Numbered from the stretch's first letter, positions 44,580-53,669 are shown. The stretch: DNA of 64,000 bases from Pseudarthrobacter siccitolerans (GCF_001046895.1 NZ_CAQI01000040.1:1-64000), one strand, 5' to 3'. Program-made: numbers and translations. The notes: generated by a model from the letters alone, not told the origin.

Positions 44580-45767
44580 TCAGCGGGCGTTGAGGAGGTG
44601 TTCGATGGCGAGCTGGTTGAGGTGGACGAACGCGAAGGAGCGTTCGGCGGCCTTGTCGGCGTCGAAGTCTTCGAAGGCTGCGGCGTCGTTGAGCAGGTCG
44701 GCGGTGGTTTCGCCGGCGGCGAGGGTGGGTTCTGCGAGTTCGCCGACGCCGGAGGCGGCGAGGGCGGCCTGGACTTCGGGGTCCGCGCGGAAGGCCAAGG
44801 CGCGTTCCTTCAGGAGCAGGTAGGTGGCCATGTTGGCTTTGGCTGATTCCCAGACCCCGTCGTAGCCGTCGGTGCGGGAGGGCTTGTAGTCGAAGTGGCG
44901 CGGGCCTTCGTAGCGGGGGCCGCCGTTGGGGAAGCCGTTTTCGAGCAGGTCCACGGTGAAGAACGCGCTGGTCAAATCGCCGTGGCCAAAGACGAGGTCC
45001 TGGTCGTACTTGATACCGCGCTGGCCGTTGAGGTCGATGTGGAACAGCTTGCCGGCCCAGAGGGCCTGGGCGATGCCGTGGGTGAAGTTCAGCCCGGCCA
45101 TCTGCTCGTGCCCGGTCTCGGGGTTCAGTCCCACGATGTCGCCGTGTTCGAGCTGGGCGATGAACGCCAGGCCGTGCCCGACGGTGGGCAGGAAGATATC
45201 GCCGCGGGGTTCGTTCGGCTTGGGCTCGAGGGCGATCCGCAGGTTGTAGCCCTTGTCCTTGATGTACGCCGCGGCGGTGTCCACGCCTTCCTTCATCCGG
45301 TCCAGGGCGGCGGCGAGGTCCTTGGAGCCGTCGTATTCGCTGCCCTCACGCCCGCCCCACATCACAAACGTCTCGGCGCCGAACTCGGCGGCCGAATCGA
45401 TGTTGCGCAGCACCTTGGACAGGGCGAAACGGCGGATGGAACGGTCGTTGGAAGTGAAGCCACCGTCCTTGAACACCGGGTGGCTGAACAGGTTGGTGGT
45501 CACCATCGGCACCTTCAGGCCGGTCTCGGCCAGGGCAGCCTTGAAGTTCTTCAGGATCAGCTCCCGCTCCGAGGCGGTGGCATCAAACGGGACCAGGTCG
45601 TTGTCATGGAAGGTGATGCCGTACGCGCCAAGCTCAGCCAGCCGGTGCACCGCCTCCACCGGATCCAGGGCGGCCCGGGTCGCGACACCAAACGGGTCAG
45701 CACCGGTCCAGCCAACAGTCCACAAACCAAACGTGAACTTATCAGCGGGTGTGGGGGAAAGAGTCAT
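44580..45767 (-). CDS. xylA: Xylose isomerase
   Basis: Converts D-xylose to D-xylulose; 395 residues, the short class I form of actinobacteria. Counting from the ATG at 45767, the active-site pair is H54 and D57 in [10 protein letters not shown], the numbering of the well-studied Arthrobacter and Streptomyces enzymes. The metal and proton-shuttle segment [12 protein letters not shown] and [22 protein letters not shown] are intact. AAGGA lies six bases before this ATG; the ATG three bases earlier is too close. First gene of xylAB, divergent from xylR. Confidence 0.98.
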   Translation of the reverse strand: MTLSPTPADKFTFGLWTVGWTGADPFGVATRAALDPVEAVHRLAELGAYGITFHDNDLVPFDATASERELILKNFKAALAETGLKVPMVTTNLFSHPVFKDGGFTSNDRSIRRFALSKVLRNIDSAAEFGAETFVMWGGREGSEYDGSKDLAAALDRMKEGVDTAAAYIKDKGYNLRIALEPKPNEPRGDIFLPTVGHGLAFIAQLEHGDIVGLNPETGHEQMAGLNFTHGIAQALWAGKLFHIDLNGQRGIKYDQDLVFGHGDLTSAFFTVDLLENGFPNGGPRYEGPRHFDYKPSRTDGYDGVWESAKANMATYLLLKERALAFRADPEVQAALAASGVGELAEPTLAAGETTADLLNDAAAFEDFDADKAAERSFAFVHLNQLAIEHLLNAR

Positions 45768-45813
45768 CATGCGTCCTTGCAGTCAGGCGTGGCGCGGTCT
45801 TTTTCCGGCCACT

Positions 45814-45832
45814 TAGTTTATCGCTTGAACTA
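45814..45832. promoter_or_regulatory. Candidate XylR operator
   Basis: TAGTT, nine bases, AACTA, in the 139-base gap between xylA and xylR, 47 bases before xylA. Its AT-rich TAGTTTA...AACTATA look resembles ROK-type xylose operators. It could serve both genes. Confidence 0.55.
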
Positions 45833-45906
45833 TATAGGCGGCATTAGGCTAGGGTCAATAGCAGCGGGCAGGTTCGAAGGCCCGGTTTTATCCGAGGAGG
45901 CGGGCC

Positions 45907-47136
45907 ATGGCGAACACGGCACCAGCACCTGCCCTGTCCGAGGCCGGGGCGCCCGGAAATATGGGCGACGTGCGCAGGAGCAACCTGGCCCTGGTCCTGG
46001 GCAGGGTGGCGCAGTCGCCCTCCGGCTCGCACCTGACCCGGGCGCAGATAGCGGCGTCTACGGGCCTGACCAAGGCTTCCGTGTCAAGCATTGTCCTGGA
46101 CCTTCTCGACGCCGGCATCCTGCGGGAAATCGGGCTCAACCCGCAGGGGGAGCGCGGCCGGCCGGGAGTGGGGCTGGAGCTGAATCCGGCCCGCGGCGTC
46201 ATCGGCTTGGAAATTAACGTGGACTACATTGCGGCGGGCGTGACCGATCTGTCCGGTGCCGTGCTGGTGCAGCAGATCCGGGAGCGCGACAACCGCGACA
46301 GTGACAGCGAGCCGGTAATGGCTGCGCTTGCTCACCTTGCCGCCGAGGTGCGGACTGCGGCAATGGAAAAGGGCGTGGAGCTCCTCGGCGGGGGACTTGC
46401 CGTTCCAGGCCTTGTCGATGCCGGCAACTCCACTGTCATCGCGGCCCCCAACCTGGGCTGGCAGGACATCAAACTGGATCTTGGCCGGCTGATTCCCCAT
46501 CTGCCCCTCGGGATCACCCTCTTCAACGAAGCCAACGCTGCCGCCCTCGCCGAACTGGCACGTGGCCCCGCCGGAAGGCATGACTTCCTCTACGTGTCGG
46601 GTGAAGTGGGTGTGGGTGGCGGACTGGTCATCAGGTCGGAGCTTTTTACCGGCCCGGAAGGCCATGCCGGAGAAGTGGGCCATATTGTGGTCGACCCCGG
46701 CGGCAGCCCCTGCTCATGTGGCGGAACGGGCTGCCTGGAAACCGTCGCCGGGCAGGATGCCATCTTCTCGGCCGCTGGTATCGCAGGCAAAGCCGGAACG
46801 AGGTCGGAGAGCATGTCCGCGCTGGTAGCAGCCCTCGCCGGGGAAGAGCCCGATGCGTTACGGGCCGTAGAACGTGCAGGACGGGCGCTCGCGGTGGCAG
46901 TCGCTTCCACAGCACGGGTGGTGAACATCGGGGCAGTAGTGCTCGGGGGCCACTTCGCCGTCCTGGAACCATGGCTGCGGCCGTCGCTGGTGGAAAGCCT
47001 GGCTAAATACGCACCCGGAAAGATACAGCCGGAACACATCACCACGGCAGCCGTGGGGGAGGGTGCGGCGCTTCTGGGTGCCGCCGGAAGTGTGGTGCGT
47101 TCGCTCGTGGAAGCGCCCCATCAACTGCAGTCGTAG
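45907..47136 (+). CDS. xylR: ROK family xylose repressor
   Basis: A 409-residue ROK-family repressor. The N-terminal winged helix is at about 25-85 (LTRAQIAASTGLTKASVSSIVLDLLDAGIL), and the sugar-kinase-like domain has VSGEVGVGGGLVI and the ROK zinc motif CSCGGTGCLE with the preceding HAGEVGH. GAGGAGG lies five to eleven bases before the ATG. Divergent from xylA across a candidate operator, it is very likely the xylose-responsive repressor of xylAB. No xylose transporter gene is in the window. Confidence 0.92.
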   Translation: MANTAPAPALSEAGAPGNMGDVRRSNLALVLGRVAQSPSGSHLTRAQIAASTGLTKASVSSIVLDLLDAGILREIGLNPQGERGRPGVGLELNPARGVIGLEINVDYIAAGVTDLSGAVLVQQIRERDNRDSDSEPVMAALAHLAAEVRTAAMEKGVELLGGGLAVPGLVDAGNSTVIAAPNLGWQDIKLDLGRLIPHLPLGITLFNEANAAALAELARGPAGRHDFLYVSGEVGVGGGLVIRSELFTGPEGHAGEVGHIVVDPGGSPCSCGGTGCLETVAGQDAIFSAAGIAGKAGTRSESMSALVAALAGEEPDALRAVERAGRALAVAVASTARVVNIGAVVLGGHFAVLEPWLRPSLVESLAKYAPGKIQPEHITTAAVGEGAALLGAAGSVVRSLVEAPHQLQS

Positions 47137-47180
47137 AGAGCGCATGCGGTGTCTGGGGAGCCGCAGCTTTCAAACCCTTC

Positions 47181-47217
47181 TGGGCGCTGCATCCCAACCT
47201 GGGCGCTGCATCCCAAC
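47181..47217 (+). repeat. Tandem duplication of an 18-base sequence
   Basis: TGGGCGCTGCATCCCAAC at 47181-47198 recurs at 47200-47217, one base between. It is in the spacer after xylR, with no evident function. Confidence 0.85.
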
Positions 47218-47310
47218 GCCCCATCAGCTCCTGCGGTTTTTCCGCATCCCGTCATCAGTTCCTCAATGAAGTCCGACGGCGGCGCCTGAGTGGGTGCCGG
47301 GGCAAAGAAA

Positions 47311-47338
47311 AACACCCCGGTCCGAAGACCGGGGTGTT
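47311..47338 (-). terminator. Terminator of tRNA-Arg
   Basis: Perfect 11-bp stem AACACCCCGGT with its complement around a six-base loop, followed on the minus strand by TTTTTCTTT. It is downstream of the tRNA. Confidence 0.92.
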
Positions 47339-47386
47339 CCGATGCCCCGACTCATCCATGAAGGATGGCTCCAGCCATCACGACGG

Positions 47387-47459
47387 TGCCCCAGGAGGGA
47401 ATCGAACCCCCGACCGGCGGATTAGAAGGCCGCTGCTCTATCCCCTGAGCTACTGAGGC
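47387..47459 (-). tRNA. tRNA-Arg (TCT)
   Basis: Minus-strand, 73 bases. The acceptor GCCTCAG pairs with CTGGGGC (one wobble), the T-arm GGGGGTTCGATTCCCTC is present, and the anticodon loop CTTCTAA gives TCT for arginine. One anticodon-stem pair (C-T) next to the loop is a mismatch. No CCA encoded. Confidence 0.92.
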
Positions 47460-47671
47460 AGTTCCGGAGGTGAATTCCGGCGCATCAAAAAGTTTACATT
47501 GCCCGCCGTCCCGGCGCCGTCATTGCTGTACGTGGCACCCCACTGATCCTCCACAGGCAGCCGCAGGCGGCGGTTTTGCACATAGGCGGACTCCTGCCTC
47601 CCCGGCAGATTGCGCCAGGGCCATGCTGGTTTTGCCTGCTAGGGCAGAACTATCGAAGACAGGACGTAGAG

Positions 47672-48232
47672 ATGAACGACACCATAACCATCAAGGGCTT
47701 TGTTGCCACCGAGATCACCAGCGGCACAACGCCGGGGGGAGTGGCCACCGCCGAATTCCGGATCGCTTCCAACTCGCGTCGGCGTGACAAGGACGGACAG
47801 TGGGTGGATGGCCACACCAACTGGTTCACGGTCCAGGGTTACCGCCATCTGGCCGGCAACATGGGCTGCAGCATCCGGAAAGGCCAGCCCGTCATTGTGG
47901 TGGGCACGCTGAGGATCCGCAGCTGGGAGAGGGACGGCAGGGTTTATTACTCGCACACCATCGATGCTGACGCCGTGGGGCATGACCTCACGTTGGGGAC
48001 GGCCAACTTCACCCGGTCCTCCAGGAAACCGCTCCTCTCGCTCGTGGAACCGGAGCCACCCCTTGACGCCAGCCGCCAGGCCGGGCCGGAAGGCCCTTTC
48101 GACGAACCCGAAGACAGTGACGATGACACCGGTGACGGCGGAGATCCGGCTGCCGCCTATGTCGAGGACGCCAACGGCGACCTGCTCGCCCTCGACCTGA
48201 AAACGGGGGAGCTCGCCGACTCCCCGGTTTGA
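47672..48232 (+). CDS. Single-stranded DNA-binding protein paralogue
   Basis: A 186-residue protein with one OB fold at about 1-115: TITIKGFVATEI, AEFRIASNSRRRDKDGQWVDGHTNWFTVQGYRHLAGN, then GQPVIVVGTLRIRSWERDGRVYY. The C-terminal third is acidic (DEPEDSDDDTGDGGDP) but ends in GELADSPV, without the DDDIPF-like tip by which the main SSB recruits partners. It looks like a second, accessory SSB rather than the replication one. The start is set by family similarity (MNDTITIKGF). A strong hairpin follows. Confidence 0.88.
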   Translation: MNDTITIKGFVATEITSGTTPGGVATAEFRIASNSRRRDKDGQWVDGHTNWFTVQGYRHLAGNMGCSIRKGQPVIVVGTLRIRSWERDGRVYYSHTIDADAVGHDLTLGTANFTRSSRKPLLSLVEPEPPLDASRQAGPEGPFDEPEDSDDDTGDGGDPAAAYVEDANGDLLALDLKTGELADSPV

Positions 48233-48267
48233 GGATGCCACTGTCAACACCCGCGGCTCGCCAAGCT

Positions 48268-48319
48268 CCTTGGCGGACAGGGCCGCAGCACCCCCCGGCT
48301 GCACCCCTGTCCGCCAAGG
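48268..48319 (+). terminator. Long hairpin after the ssb-like gene
   Basis: A perfect 15-bp stem (48268-48282 with 48305-48319) and an inner GCAGC/GCTGC pairing. It lies 35 bases after the stop and has no T-run. Confidence 0.7.
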
Positions 48320-48372
48320 TCATGAAACCCAGGGCGGAAAGCTGCCCCGTGGAGGCGTGGCAGAATGGCACC

Positions 48373-48960
48373 ATGCGGCTTACCCCTGACCACCGGCAGA
48401 AGACTACAGCCGGTGCAGCTGCCCATCGCAAAGCTCTTTGGCCCACCGCCGCACACTGTTTGTCCACTGCAACGGCCGCCGCGGCGCTGGTGGCGGGTTT
48501 AGCGGGCTGTGTTGGCGGAACGCCGCAAGTCCAGCCGGAAGCACCGGAGCAGGCCACCGCGGCAGCATCCACGGCGTCGGCATCAGCCGGTGCAGGCCCG
48601 GCAGCAACTGAAGGCCCAGCCGCGGAGCCGGCAGCTTCCGGGGCACCCACCACCGCAGGAGCGGAAGCCGCCGCTACCGAAACGGTGACAAAGACCGTGA
48701 CCGATGCGCTGGGGCGGCTGGCTGCGGGCTCACCAAAACCGGCCACGGCCCAGGTGACGGACGCCCTTACCGGGGCGGGAATCGCGCCGGCGGCGTTGCA
48801 GGTATCGCAAAGCCGTACCCCCACCGGCCTCGAAGCCGATGCCATCGAAGCGGCCGTCCTTCAAGGAAAGGACTGCGTCATTGGCCAGGTCCGGGACGGC
48901 GCAGTCACGGTAACGGTCCTGCCGGTACTGGCCAGCGGCAAGTGCTTTGTAGGCTCCTGA
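48373..48960 (+). CDS. Putative lipoprotein with DUF6993-like C-terminal domain
   Basis: A 195-residue protein, probably a lipoprotein: a basic start, a hydrophobic stretch at about 30-45, and a lipobox LAGC with C46. Next is a low-complexity Ala/Thr/Pro/Glu linker (50-105), then a compact domain (TKTVTDALGRLAAGSPKPATAQVTDAL to VLPVLASGKCFVGS) with two Cys, matching my recollection of the DUF6993 family. The ATG at 48373 was chosen so that the signal lies at the N-terminus; the frame starts further upstream. Function unknown, likely on the outer face of the membrane. Confidence 0.75.
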   Translation: MRLTPDHRQKTTAGAAAHRKALWPTAAHCLSTATAAAALVAGLAGCVGGTPQVQPEAPEQATAAASTASASAGAGPAATEGPAAEPAASGAPTTAGAEAAATETVTKTVTDALGRLAAGSPKPATAQVTDALTGAGIAPAALQVSQSRTPTGLEADAIEAAVLQGKDCVIGQVRDGAVTVTVLPVLASGKCFVGS

Positions 48961-49013
48961 CCGTTGCTGCACCGAATGTGAGATATGCCCCCTGACCCAC
49001 TAGATTTGGAACC

Positions 49014-50696
49014 ATGGCGGAATTTATCTACACAATGACCAAGGCCCGAAAAGCCGTTGGCGAAAAACTCATTCTTGACGACGTAAGCATGTCCTTCTTT
49101 CCCGGCGCCAAGATCGGTGTTGTGGGCCCCAACGGTGCCGGTAAGTCCACCATCCTGAAGATCATGGCCGGACTGGACACCCCCTCCAACGGTGAGGCCC
49201 GGCTCAGCCCCGGCTACTCGGTGGGCATCCTGCTCCAGGAGCCACCCCTGAACGAAGAAAAAACCGTCCTGGGCAACGTCCAGGAAGGCGTGGGCGAGAT
49301 CTACGGCAAGATCCAGCGCTTCAACGAAATCTCCGAGGAAATGGCCAGCCCCGATGCTGACTACGACACCCTCCTCGAGGAAATGGGCCAGCTGCAGGAA
49401 GCCATCGATGCTGCCGACGCCTGGGACCTGGACTCCCAGCTGGAACAGGCCATGGACGCGCTCCGCTGCCCGCCGGCCGACGCCGACGTCACCAACCTCT
49501 CCGGTGGTGAGCGCCGCCGCGTAGCCCTGTGCAAGCTGCTCCTGCAGAAGCCGGACCTGCTGCTCCTGGACGAGCCCACCAACCACCTGGACGCCGAAAG
49601 CGTGCTCTGGCTCGAACAGCACCTTTCCTCCTACGCCGGCGCCGTCCTGGCTGTCACCCACGACCGCTACTTCCTGGACCACGTGGCCGAATGGATCGCC
49701 GAGGTGGACCGCGGCCACCTCTACCCTTATGAGGGCAACTACTCCACGTACCTCGAAAAGAAGCGCGCCCGCCTGGAGATCCAGGGCAAGAAGGACGCCA
49801 AGCAGGCCAAGCGCCTTGCCGAGGAACTCGAGTGGGTACGGTCCAACGCGAAGGGCCGCCAGACCAAGTCCAAGGCCCGCCTGGCACGCTACGAGGAAAT
49901 GGCTGCCGAGGCGGACCGGACCCGCAAGCTGGACTTCGAAGAGATCCAGATCCCGCCGGGACCCCGTCTGGGCGGACTGGTGCTCGAAGCCAAGAACCTG
50001 CAGAAGGGCTTCGAGGACAGGACCCTGATCGACGGCCTGTCCTTCAGCCTGCCCCGCAACGGCATCGTGGGCGTCATCGGCCCCAACGGTGTCGGCAAGA
50101 CCACGCTTTTCAAGACCATCGTGGGACTGGAACCGCTCGACGGCGGAGACCTGAAGATCGGCGATTCGGTCAAGATCTCCTACGCTGACCAGAGCCGTGG
50201 GGGCATCGACCCCAACAAGACGCTGTGGGAAGTTGTGTCGGACGGCCTGGACTTCATCCAGGTAGGCCACGTCGAAATGCCGTCCCGTGCCTACGTTGCC
50301 GCTTTTGGCTTCAAGGGCCCGGACCAGCAGAAGAAGGCCGGCGTGCTCTCCGGCGGTGAGCGCAACCGCCTGAACCTCGCCCTCACCCTCAAGCAGGGCG
50401 GCAACCTGCTCCTCCTTGACGAGCCCACCAACGACCTCGACGTCGAAACCCTCAGCAGCCTTGAAAACGCGCTGCTGGAGTTCCCGGGCTGCGCCGTGGT
50501 GGTCTCGCACGACCGGTGGTTCCTGGACCGGGTGGCCACCCACATCCTCGCGTACGAAGGTGACGAGGAGAACCCCTCCAAGTGGTACTGGTTCGAGGGC
50601 AACTTCGAATCCTACGAGGAGAACAAAGTGGAGCGGCTTGGCCCGGATGCGGCCAAACCGCACCGCGTCACGCACCGCCGCCTCACCCGCGACTAG
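49014..50696 (+). CDS. ettA: Energy-dependent translational throttle protein EttA (ABC-F)
   Basis: A 560-residue ABC-F ATPase with two ATP-binding cassettes and no membrane part. EttA binds the ribosomal E site and gates the first elongation steps by energy state. Cassette 1: GPNGAGKST, LSGGERRRVALCKLLL, LLLLDEPTNHLD. The inter-domain linker has the charged EttA-type arm (KKRARLEIQGKKDAKQAKR). Cassette 2: GPNGVGKTT, LSGGERNRLNLALTL, LLLLDEPTNDLD. Length and linker fit EttA better than antibiotic-resistance ABC-F proteins. Monocistronic, ending in a terminator. Confidence 0.95.
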   Translation: MAEFIYTMTKARKAVGEKLILDDVSMSFFPGAKIGVVGPNGAGKSTILKIMAGLDTPSNGEARLSPGYSVGILLQEPPLNEEKTVLGNVQEGVGEIYGKIQRFNEISEEMASPDADYDTLLEEMGQLQEAIDAADAWDLDSQLEQAMDALRCPPADADVTNLSGGERRRVALCKLLLQKPDLLLLDEPTNHLDAESVLWLEQHLSSYAGAVLAVTHDRYFLDHVAEWIAEVDRGHLYPYEGNYSTYLEKKRARLEIQGKKDAKQAKRLAEELEWVRSNAKGRQTKSKARLARYEEMAAEADRTRKLDFEEIQIPPGPRLGGLVLEAKNLQKGFEDRTLIDGLSFSLPRNGIVGVIGPNGVGKTTLFKTIVGLEPLDGGDLKIGDSVKISYADQSRGGIDPNKTLWEVVSDGLDFIQVGHVEMPSRAYVAAFGFKGPDQQKKAGVLSGGERNRLNLALTLKQGGNLLLLDEPTNDLDVETLSSLENALLEFPGCAVVVSHDRWFLDRVATHILAYEGDEENPSKWYWFEGNFESYEENKVERLGPDAAKPHRVTHRRLTRD

Positions 50697-50718
50697 TAAG
50701 CCGCGGCACAGCGAAAAA

Positions 50719-50754
50719 CAACAGGCCGGACCCTCAAAGGGTGCCGGCCTGTTG
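50719..50754. terminator. Bidirectional terminator between ettA and tesB
   Basis: CAACAGGCCGG with its complement and an inner ACCCT/AGGGT stem. It lies between converging genes. Confidence 0.9.
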
Positions 50755-50793
50755 GCGTCCCACCTACAGGAGCAGGCGGAAGCAAGCCAGGAG

Positions 50794-51774
50794 CTACTCC
50801 TTGGCCGCCTTGCGGATCTGGTGCTCCATGACTTTGGACTGGAAGGCGCCAACCACTTTGTTCTTCAGGTCGGTGGGCACGCGGACCATCCCTTCCTGGG
50901 CCACCGACGCCACGTGCTGGCCCGCCTGGTTGAAGATCTTGCCGGTGGCGAGCCCCCGGGCACCCTGCGCGCTGGGGGATTCCTGCACATACAGCAGCCA
51001 TTCGTCCACCCGCGCCGGGCGGTGCCACCACATGGCGTGGTCGAGGCTGGCGACATTCATCCCCGGGGTAATCCAGCTCAGGCCGTGCCGCCGCAGGATG
51101 GACTCCAGCAGGGTGTAGTCGCTGGCGTAGGCCAGCGCCGCGCGGTGCAGGTTGGGGTTGTCCGGCATGGGGCCGAAGGTCTTCATCCACACCGCGTTGC
51201 GTGCTTCCCGCTCGCCCTTTGCCGACACATACAGCGGCGGATCAACGTGCCGGATGTCGAAGGGCCGTTCATAGGACCAGTGCCGCGCCACGGGGTGATC
51301 GAACTTGCCCAGCAGGTCAGCTGTGCGAGGCAGCGACTCCGGATCAGGAATCCCGCTGGGCATGACGGATTCGTGCTCAATACCTTCGTCCTCGCCCTGG
51401 AAGGAAGCAATCATCGACAGGATGGGCACGCCTTCCTGGTAGGCGTGCACACGGCGGGCCGAGAAGGACCTGCCGTCCCGGAGGCGCTGGACACCGAAGG
51501 TAATTGGCTTGTTCGCATCCCCGGGGCGCAGGAAGTAGCCGTGCATCGAATGCACAAAACGGTCCGCGGCCACGGTCCTGATGGCGGCAATGAGCGACTG
51601 TGCCAGCACCTGCCCGCCGAACACCCGGTGGTGCGGTTGCTGCTGGGACGGGCCCAGGAAGATGTCCTCATCCGTGCGGGCACCCTCGAGCACTCCAAGG
51701 TCGAGCAGGGAAATGAGCGAAAGGGTGGGGTCTTCGCTGGGGAGCGCGAGGAGTCCGGCGTCTGCTTCAGTCAT
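50794..51774 (-). CDS. tesB: Acyl-CoA thioesterase II
   Basis: A 326-residue double hot-dog thioesterase that hydrolyses medium- and long-chain acyl-CoA. N-terminal half: PHHRVFGGQVLAQSLIAAIRTV and VHSMHGYFLRPGD. C-terminal half: SLDHAMWWHRPARVDEWLLYVQESPSAQGARGLATGKIF, with the catalytic Asp of SLDH and Gln in VAQEGMVR. It is divergent from the unknown gene at 51838 and convergent with ettA. In bacteria it may release excess acyl-CoA. Confidence 0.94.
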   Translation of the reverse strand: MTEADAGLLALPSEDPTLSLISLLDLGVLEGARTDEDIFLGPSQQQPHHRVFGGQVLAQSLIAAIRTVAADRFVHSMHGYFLRPGDANKPITFGVQRLRDGRSFSARRVHAYQEGVPILSMIASFQGEDEGIEHESVMPSGIPDPESLPRTADLLGKFDHPVARHWSYERPFDIRHVDPPLYVSAKGEREARNAVWMKTFGPMPDNPNLHRAALAYASDYTLLESILRRHGLSWITPGMNVASLDHAMWWHRPARVDEWLLYVQESPSAQGARGLATGKIFNQAGQHVASVAQEGMVRVPTDLKNKVVGAFQSKVMEHQIRKAAKE

Positions 51775-51837
51775 GGTTTGACTCTAGACGGCACCCCGGC
51801 ACCGCTCAACAAAGCTCCAGCCGGTAGTGTTCTTGGT

Positions 51838-52497
51838 GTGTCTGATCTACTCACCTCGTCCTTCCGTTTCGCCGACCCCCGCGACCTCGCTGATTTGAAG
51901 ACCTTCGCCACGCGGGCAAAAGCAATCGACGACGGCGCCATCCGGCTTCAGGCGGCAGGTTCCGTTCTCGCCGCATACGTTTGCGTGCTGCGGCCGCGCG
52001 TGCTCGGTGAAGCGACTCCCACCATCCTGGGGCTGCGCACCATGGCATTGGCGCAGCCGTCCGGCACGGACGTTACCGTTCCCCTGGCCGCAGTGCTGGA
52101 CCGCCTTGCCAGGGCGGGGGAGGACGACGTCGAGCTGCCGGTTCCGCCGTCCACCGTCACCGAATCCTGGACCGGGGTGGGTGCTCCCAGGAGCGGGTGG
52201 GAGCTGATGGGGCCGCGCAGCGACGCCGCCCTGCGCAAGGCCGCTGAGGCAGGCATCGCGGAAGTGGCTGGAATTGTGCCGGACAAACCCGGTGCGCTGA
52301 TCGTCAACAACGCCCGGGCCGCGGTCTGGGGCAGGGAACTTGATGAAACCGGACTGCCGGCAGGGGCTGCTTTCGCGGCCCTGGCCCTTGGTTTCCTTGG
52401 CGACGGAGACCAGAAGCTCTACCGCACGGGGCGCTGGTTCCGGCTGAGCGGTCCGCGCGGGCATGTCCTGGCACGGACGGGAAGCGGACTGCTCTAA
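51838..52497 (+). CDS. Hypothetical protein, unknown family
   Basis: A 219-residue protein from GTG 51838 (SDLLTSSFRFADPRDLADLKTFATRAK). I do not recognise the family. It is soluble, with an Ala/Leu-rich first half (SVLAAYVCVLRPRVLGEATPTILGLRTMAL), a central SWTGVGAPRSGWELMG, and a C-terminal IVNNARAAVWGRELDETGLPAGAAFAALALGFLG segment. Codon pattern and its placement, divergent from tesB with 63 bases between and convergent with the globin gene, support a real gene. The frame extends far upstream through ettA, but that part is a shadow. Confidence 0.75.
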   Translation: MSDLLTSSFRFADPRDLADLKTFATRAKAIDDGAIRLQAAGSVLAAYVCVLRPRVLGEATPTILGLRTMALAQPSGTDVTVPLAAVLDRLARAGEDDVELPVPPSTVTESWTGVGAPRSGWELMGPRSDAALRKAAEAGIAEVAGIVPDKPGALIVNNARAAVWGRELDETGLPAGAAFAALALGFLGDGDQKLYRTGRWFRLSGPRGHVLARTGSGLL

Positions 52498-52524
52498 GAG
52501 CAGAACTCTTTCAGCAGCCGCGGT

Positions 52525-52977
52525 TCACTGCCCGGCCGGGCTGTTCACCATCGACAGGGCGGCACGCTCCATGTAGTCCCACAGGGTTCCTTCATACAGC
52601 GGCGGCAGTTCGAGTGCGTCCACGGCTGCGCGCATGTGGAACAGCCAGCGGTCCTTGGCTTCGGGAGTCACCTGGAACGGCATGTGGCGCATGCGCAGCC
52701 TGGGATGGCCGCGCTCTTCCCCGTACGTGGTGGGACCGCCCCAGTACTGCTCAAGAAACATCAGGAACCGGCGCTTGGCCGGTGCCAGGTCCTCTTCCGG
52801 GTACATGGGCCGCAGCAGCGGATCCGTGGCCACGCCGTCGTAAAAGACGTCGATCAGCTTCACAAACGTTTCGTGGCCGCCCACGGCGTCGTAGAAGTTA
52901 TCGGTGTAACCGGGCTGGCTGAAGGGGTCGTTCTGCATCAGCTGGCGCGGCCGCTGCGGTTCGATGGGGATGCTCAT
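52525..52977 (-). CDS. glbO: Truncated haemoglobin, group II (TrHbO-like)
   Basis: A 150-residue 2-on-2 globin. The proximal His is H98 in RLRMRHMPFQV, the YWGGPTTYGEERGHP segment is typical of group II, and W111 fits the conserved G8 Trp. The B-helix has FVKLIDVFYDGVATDP. TrHbO proteins bind O2 and take part in redox or respiratory support. It lies two bases after the mscS stop on the same strand, so it is likely cotranscribed with the channel gene. Confidence 0.94.
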   Translation of the reverse strand: MSIPIEPQRPRQLMQNDPFSQPGYTDNFYDAVGGHETFVKLIDVFYDGVATDPLLRPMYPEEDLAPAKRRFLMFLEQYWGGPTTYGEERGHPRLRMRHMPFQVTPEAKDRWLFHMRAAVDALELPPLYEGTLWDYMERAALSMVNSPAGQ

Positions 52978-52979
52978 CG

Positions 52980-53669
52980 CTAGTCTCCGGCTTTCTGATC
53001 AGTCTTTTTGGTCTCGACGGCGCCGTGGTCGCTGCCTTGGTCCGTGGTCCCGTCCGGTGACTCGTGCAAGGGCACGTAGTTGCCCTGGGACCGGTTGCCC
53101 ACGCGGAGGATCTCCCCGTTGCGGAGGTACCAGATGGCGCCGTCGTCGGAGCGTACCCGGGTGATGCGCAGGCCCATGGACTCCACCACACCAACAACCT
53201 CACTGGTTTCAATCACGTCGCCGATGCCGTACTGGTCTTCAATGGTAATAAAAATTCCGGCCAGGAAATCGCGGATCAGCTGCTGGGCGCCGAAGCCGAT
53301 GGCCACACCCAGGATGCCCACGCTGGTGAGGAGCGGTGCGATGTTGATGTCCAGGTTCTGGAGCACGTACATGCCGGTAATGATCACTACCAGCACACCC
53401 ACCACGCTGTTCAGCAGGGATCCGATGGTTTCGGCGCGCTGTACCCGCCGTTCGTGGTCCAGGGCGCGCAGCGCCGGAGCCACCCATTTGAAGGTGGGCT
53501 TCTTGAAGAGGCTGCTGCCGGAAGCCACTTGCCGGGTGATGCGGGAAATGACGAAGGTGGCAACCAGCCATACCGTGACGCCCACGCCGAGGCTGATCAC
53601 GATGCCGGTGATGTTGATACCGTCCGGATCACTGGCGGCGGGGGGAAGGATCGACAACGTGCTGACCAT
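52980..53669 (-). CDS. MscS family mechanosensitive channel
   Basis: A 229-residue small-conductance mechanosensitive channel protein. Two or three membrane helices (about 20-42, 75-97 and 100-120) end in the pore-lining segment GILGVAIGFGAQQLIRDFLAGIFITIEDQYGIGD, followed by the beta-domain (VVGVVESMGLRITRVRSDDGAIWYLRNGEI). The tail is polar and charged. The ATG at 53669 was chosen (VSTLSILPPAASDPDG), but AGGAG is 12 bases away; the frame runs to 53726. It is upstream of and near the globin gene. Confidence 0.9.
   Translation of the reverse strand: MVSTLSILPPAASDPDGINITGIVISLGVGVTVWLVATFVISRITRQVASGSSLFKKPTFKWVAPALRALDHERRVQRAETIGSLLNSVVGVLVVIITGMYVLQNLDINIAPLLTSVGILGVAIGFGAQQLIRDFLAGIFITIEDQYGIGDVIETSEVVGVVESMGLRITRVRSDDGAIWYLRNGEILRVGNRSQGNYVPLHESPDGTTDQGSDHGAVETKKTDQKAGD

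Noticed and set aside
49014..50696. ABC-F protein as an antibiotic-resistance factor
   Set aside because: Length, linker and close EttA resemblance point to the housekeeping translation factor.
48861..50852. 663-codon minus-strand open frame opposite ettA
   Set aside because: It mirrors a complete ABC-F gene; long antisense frames arise from GC-rich third positions. No ribosome site and no known family in the translation.
50416..51837. Upstream part of the 693-codon frame that ends at 52497
   Set aside because: It covers ettA in another frame and runs antisense to tesB; only the part from GTG 51838 looks like a gene.
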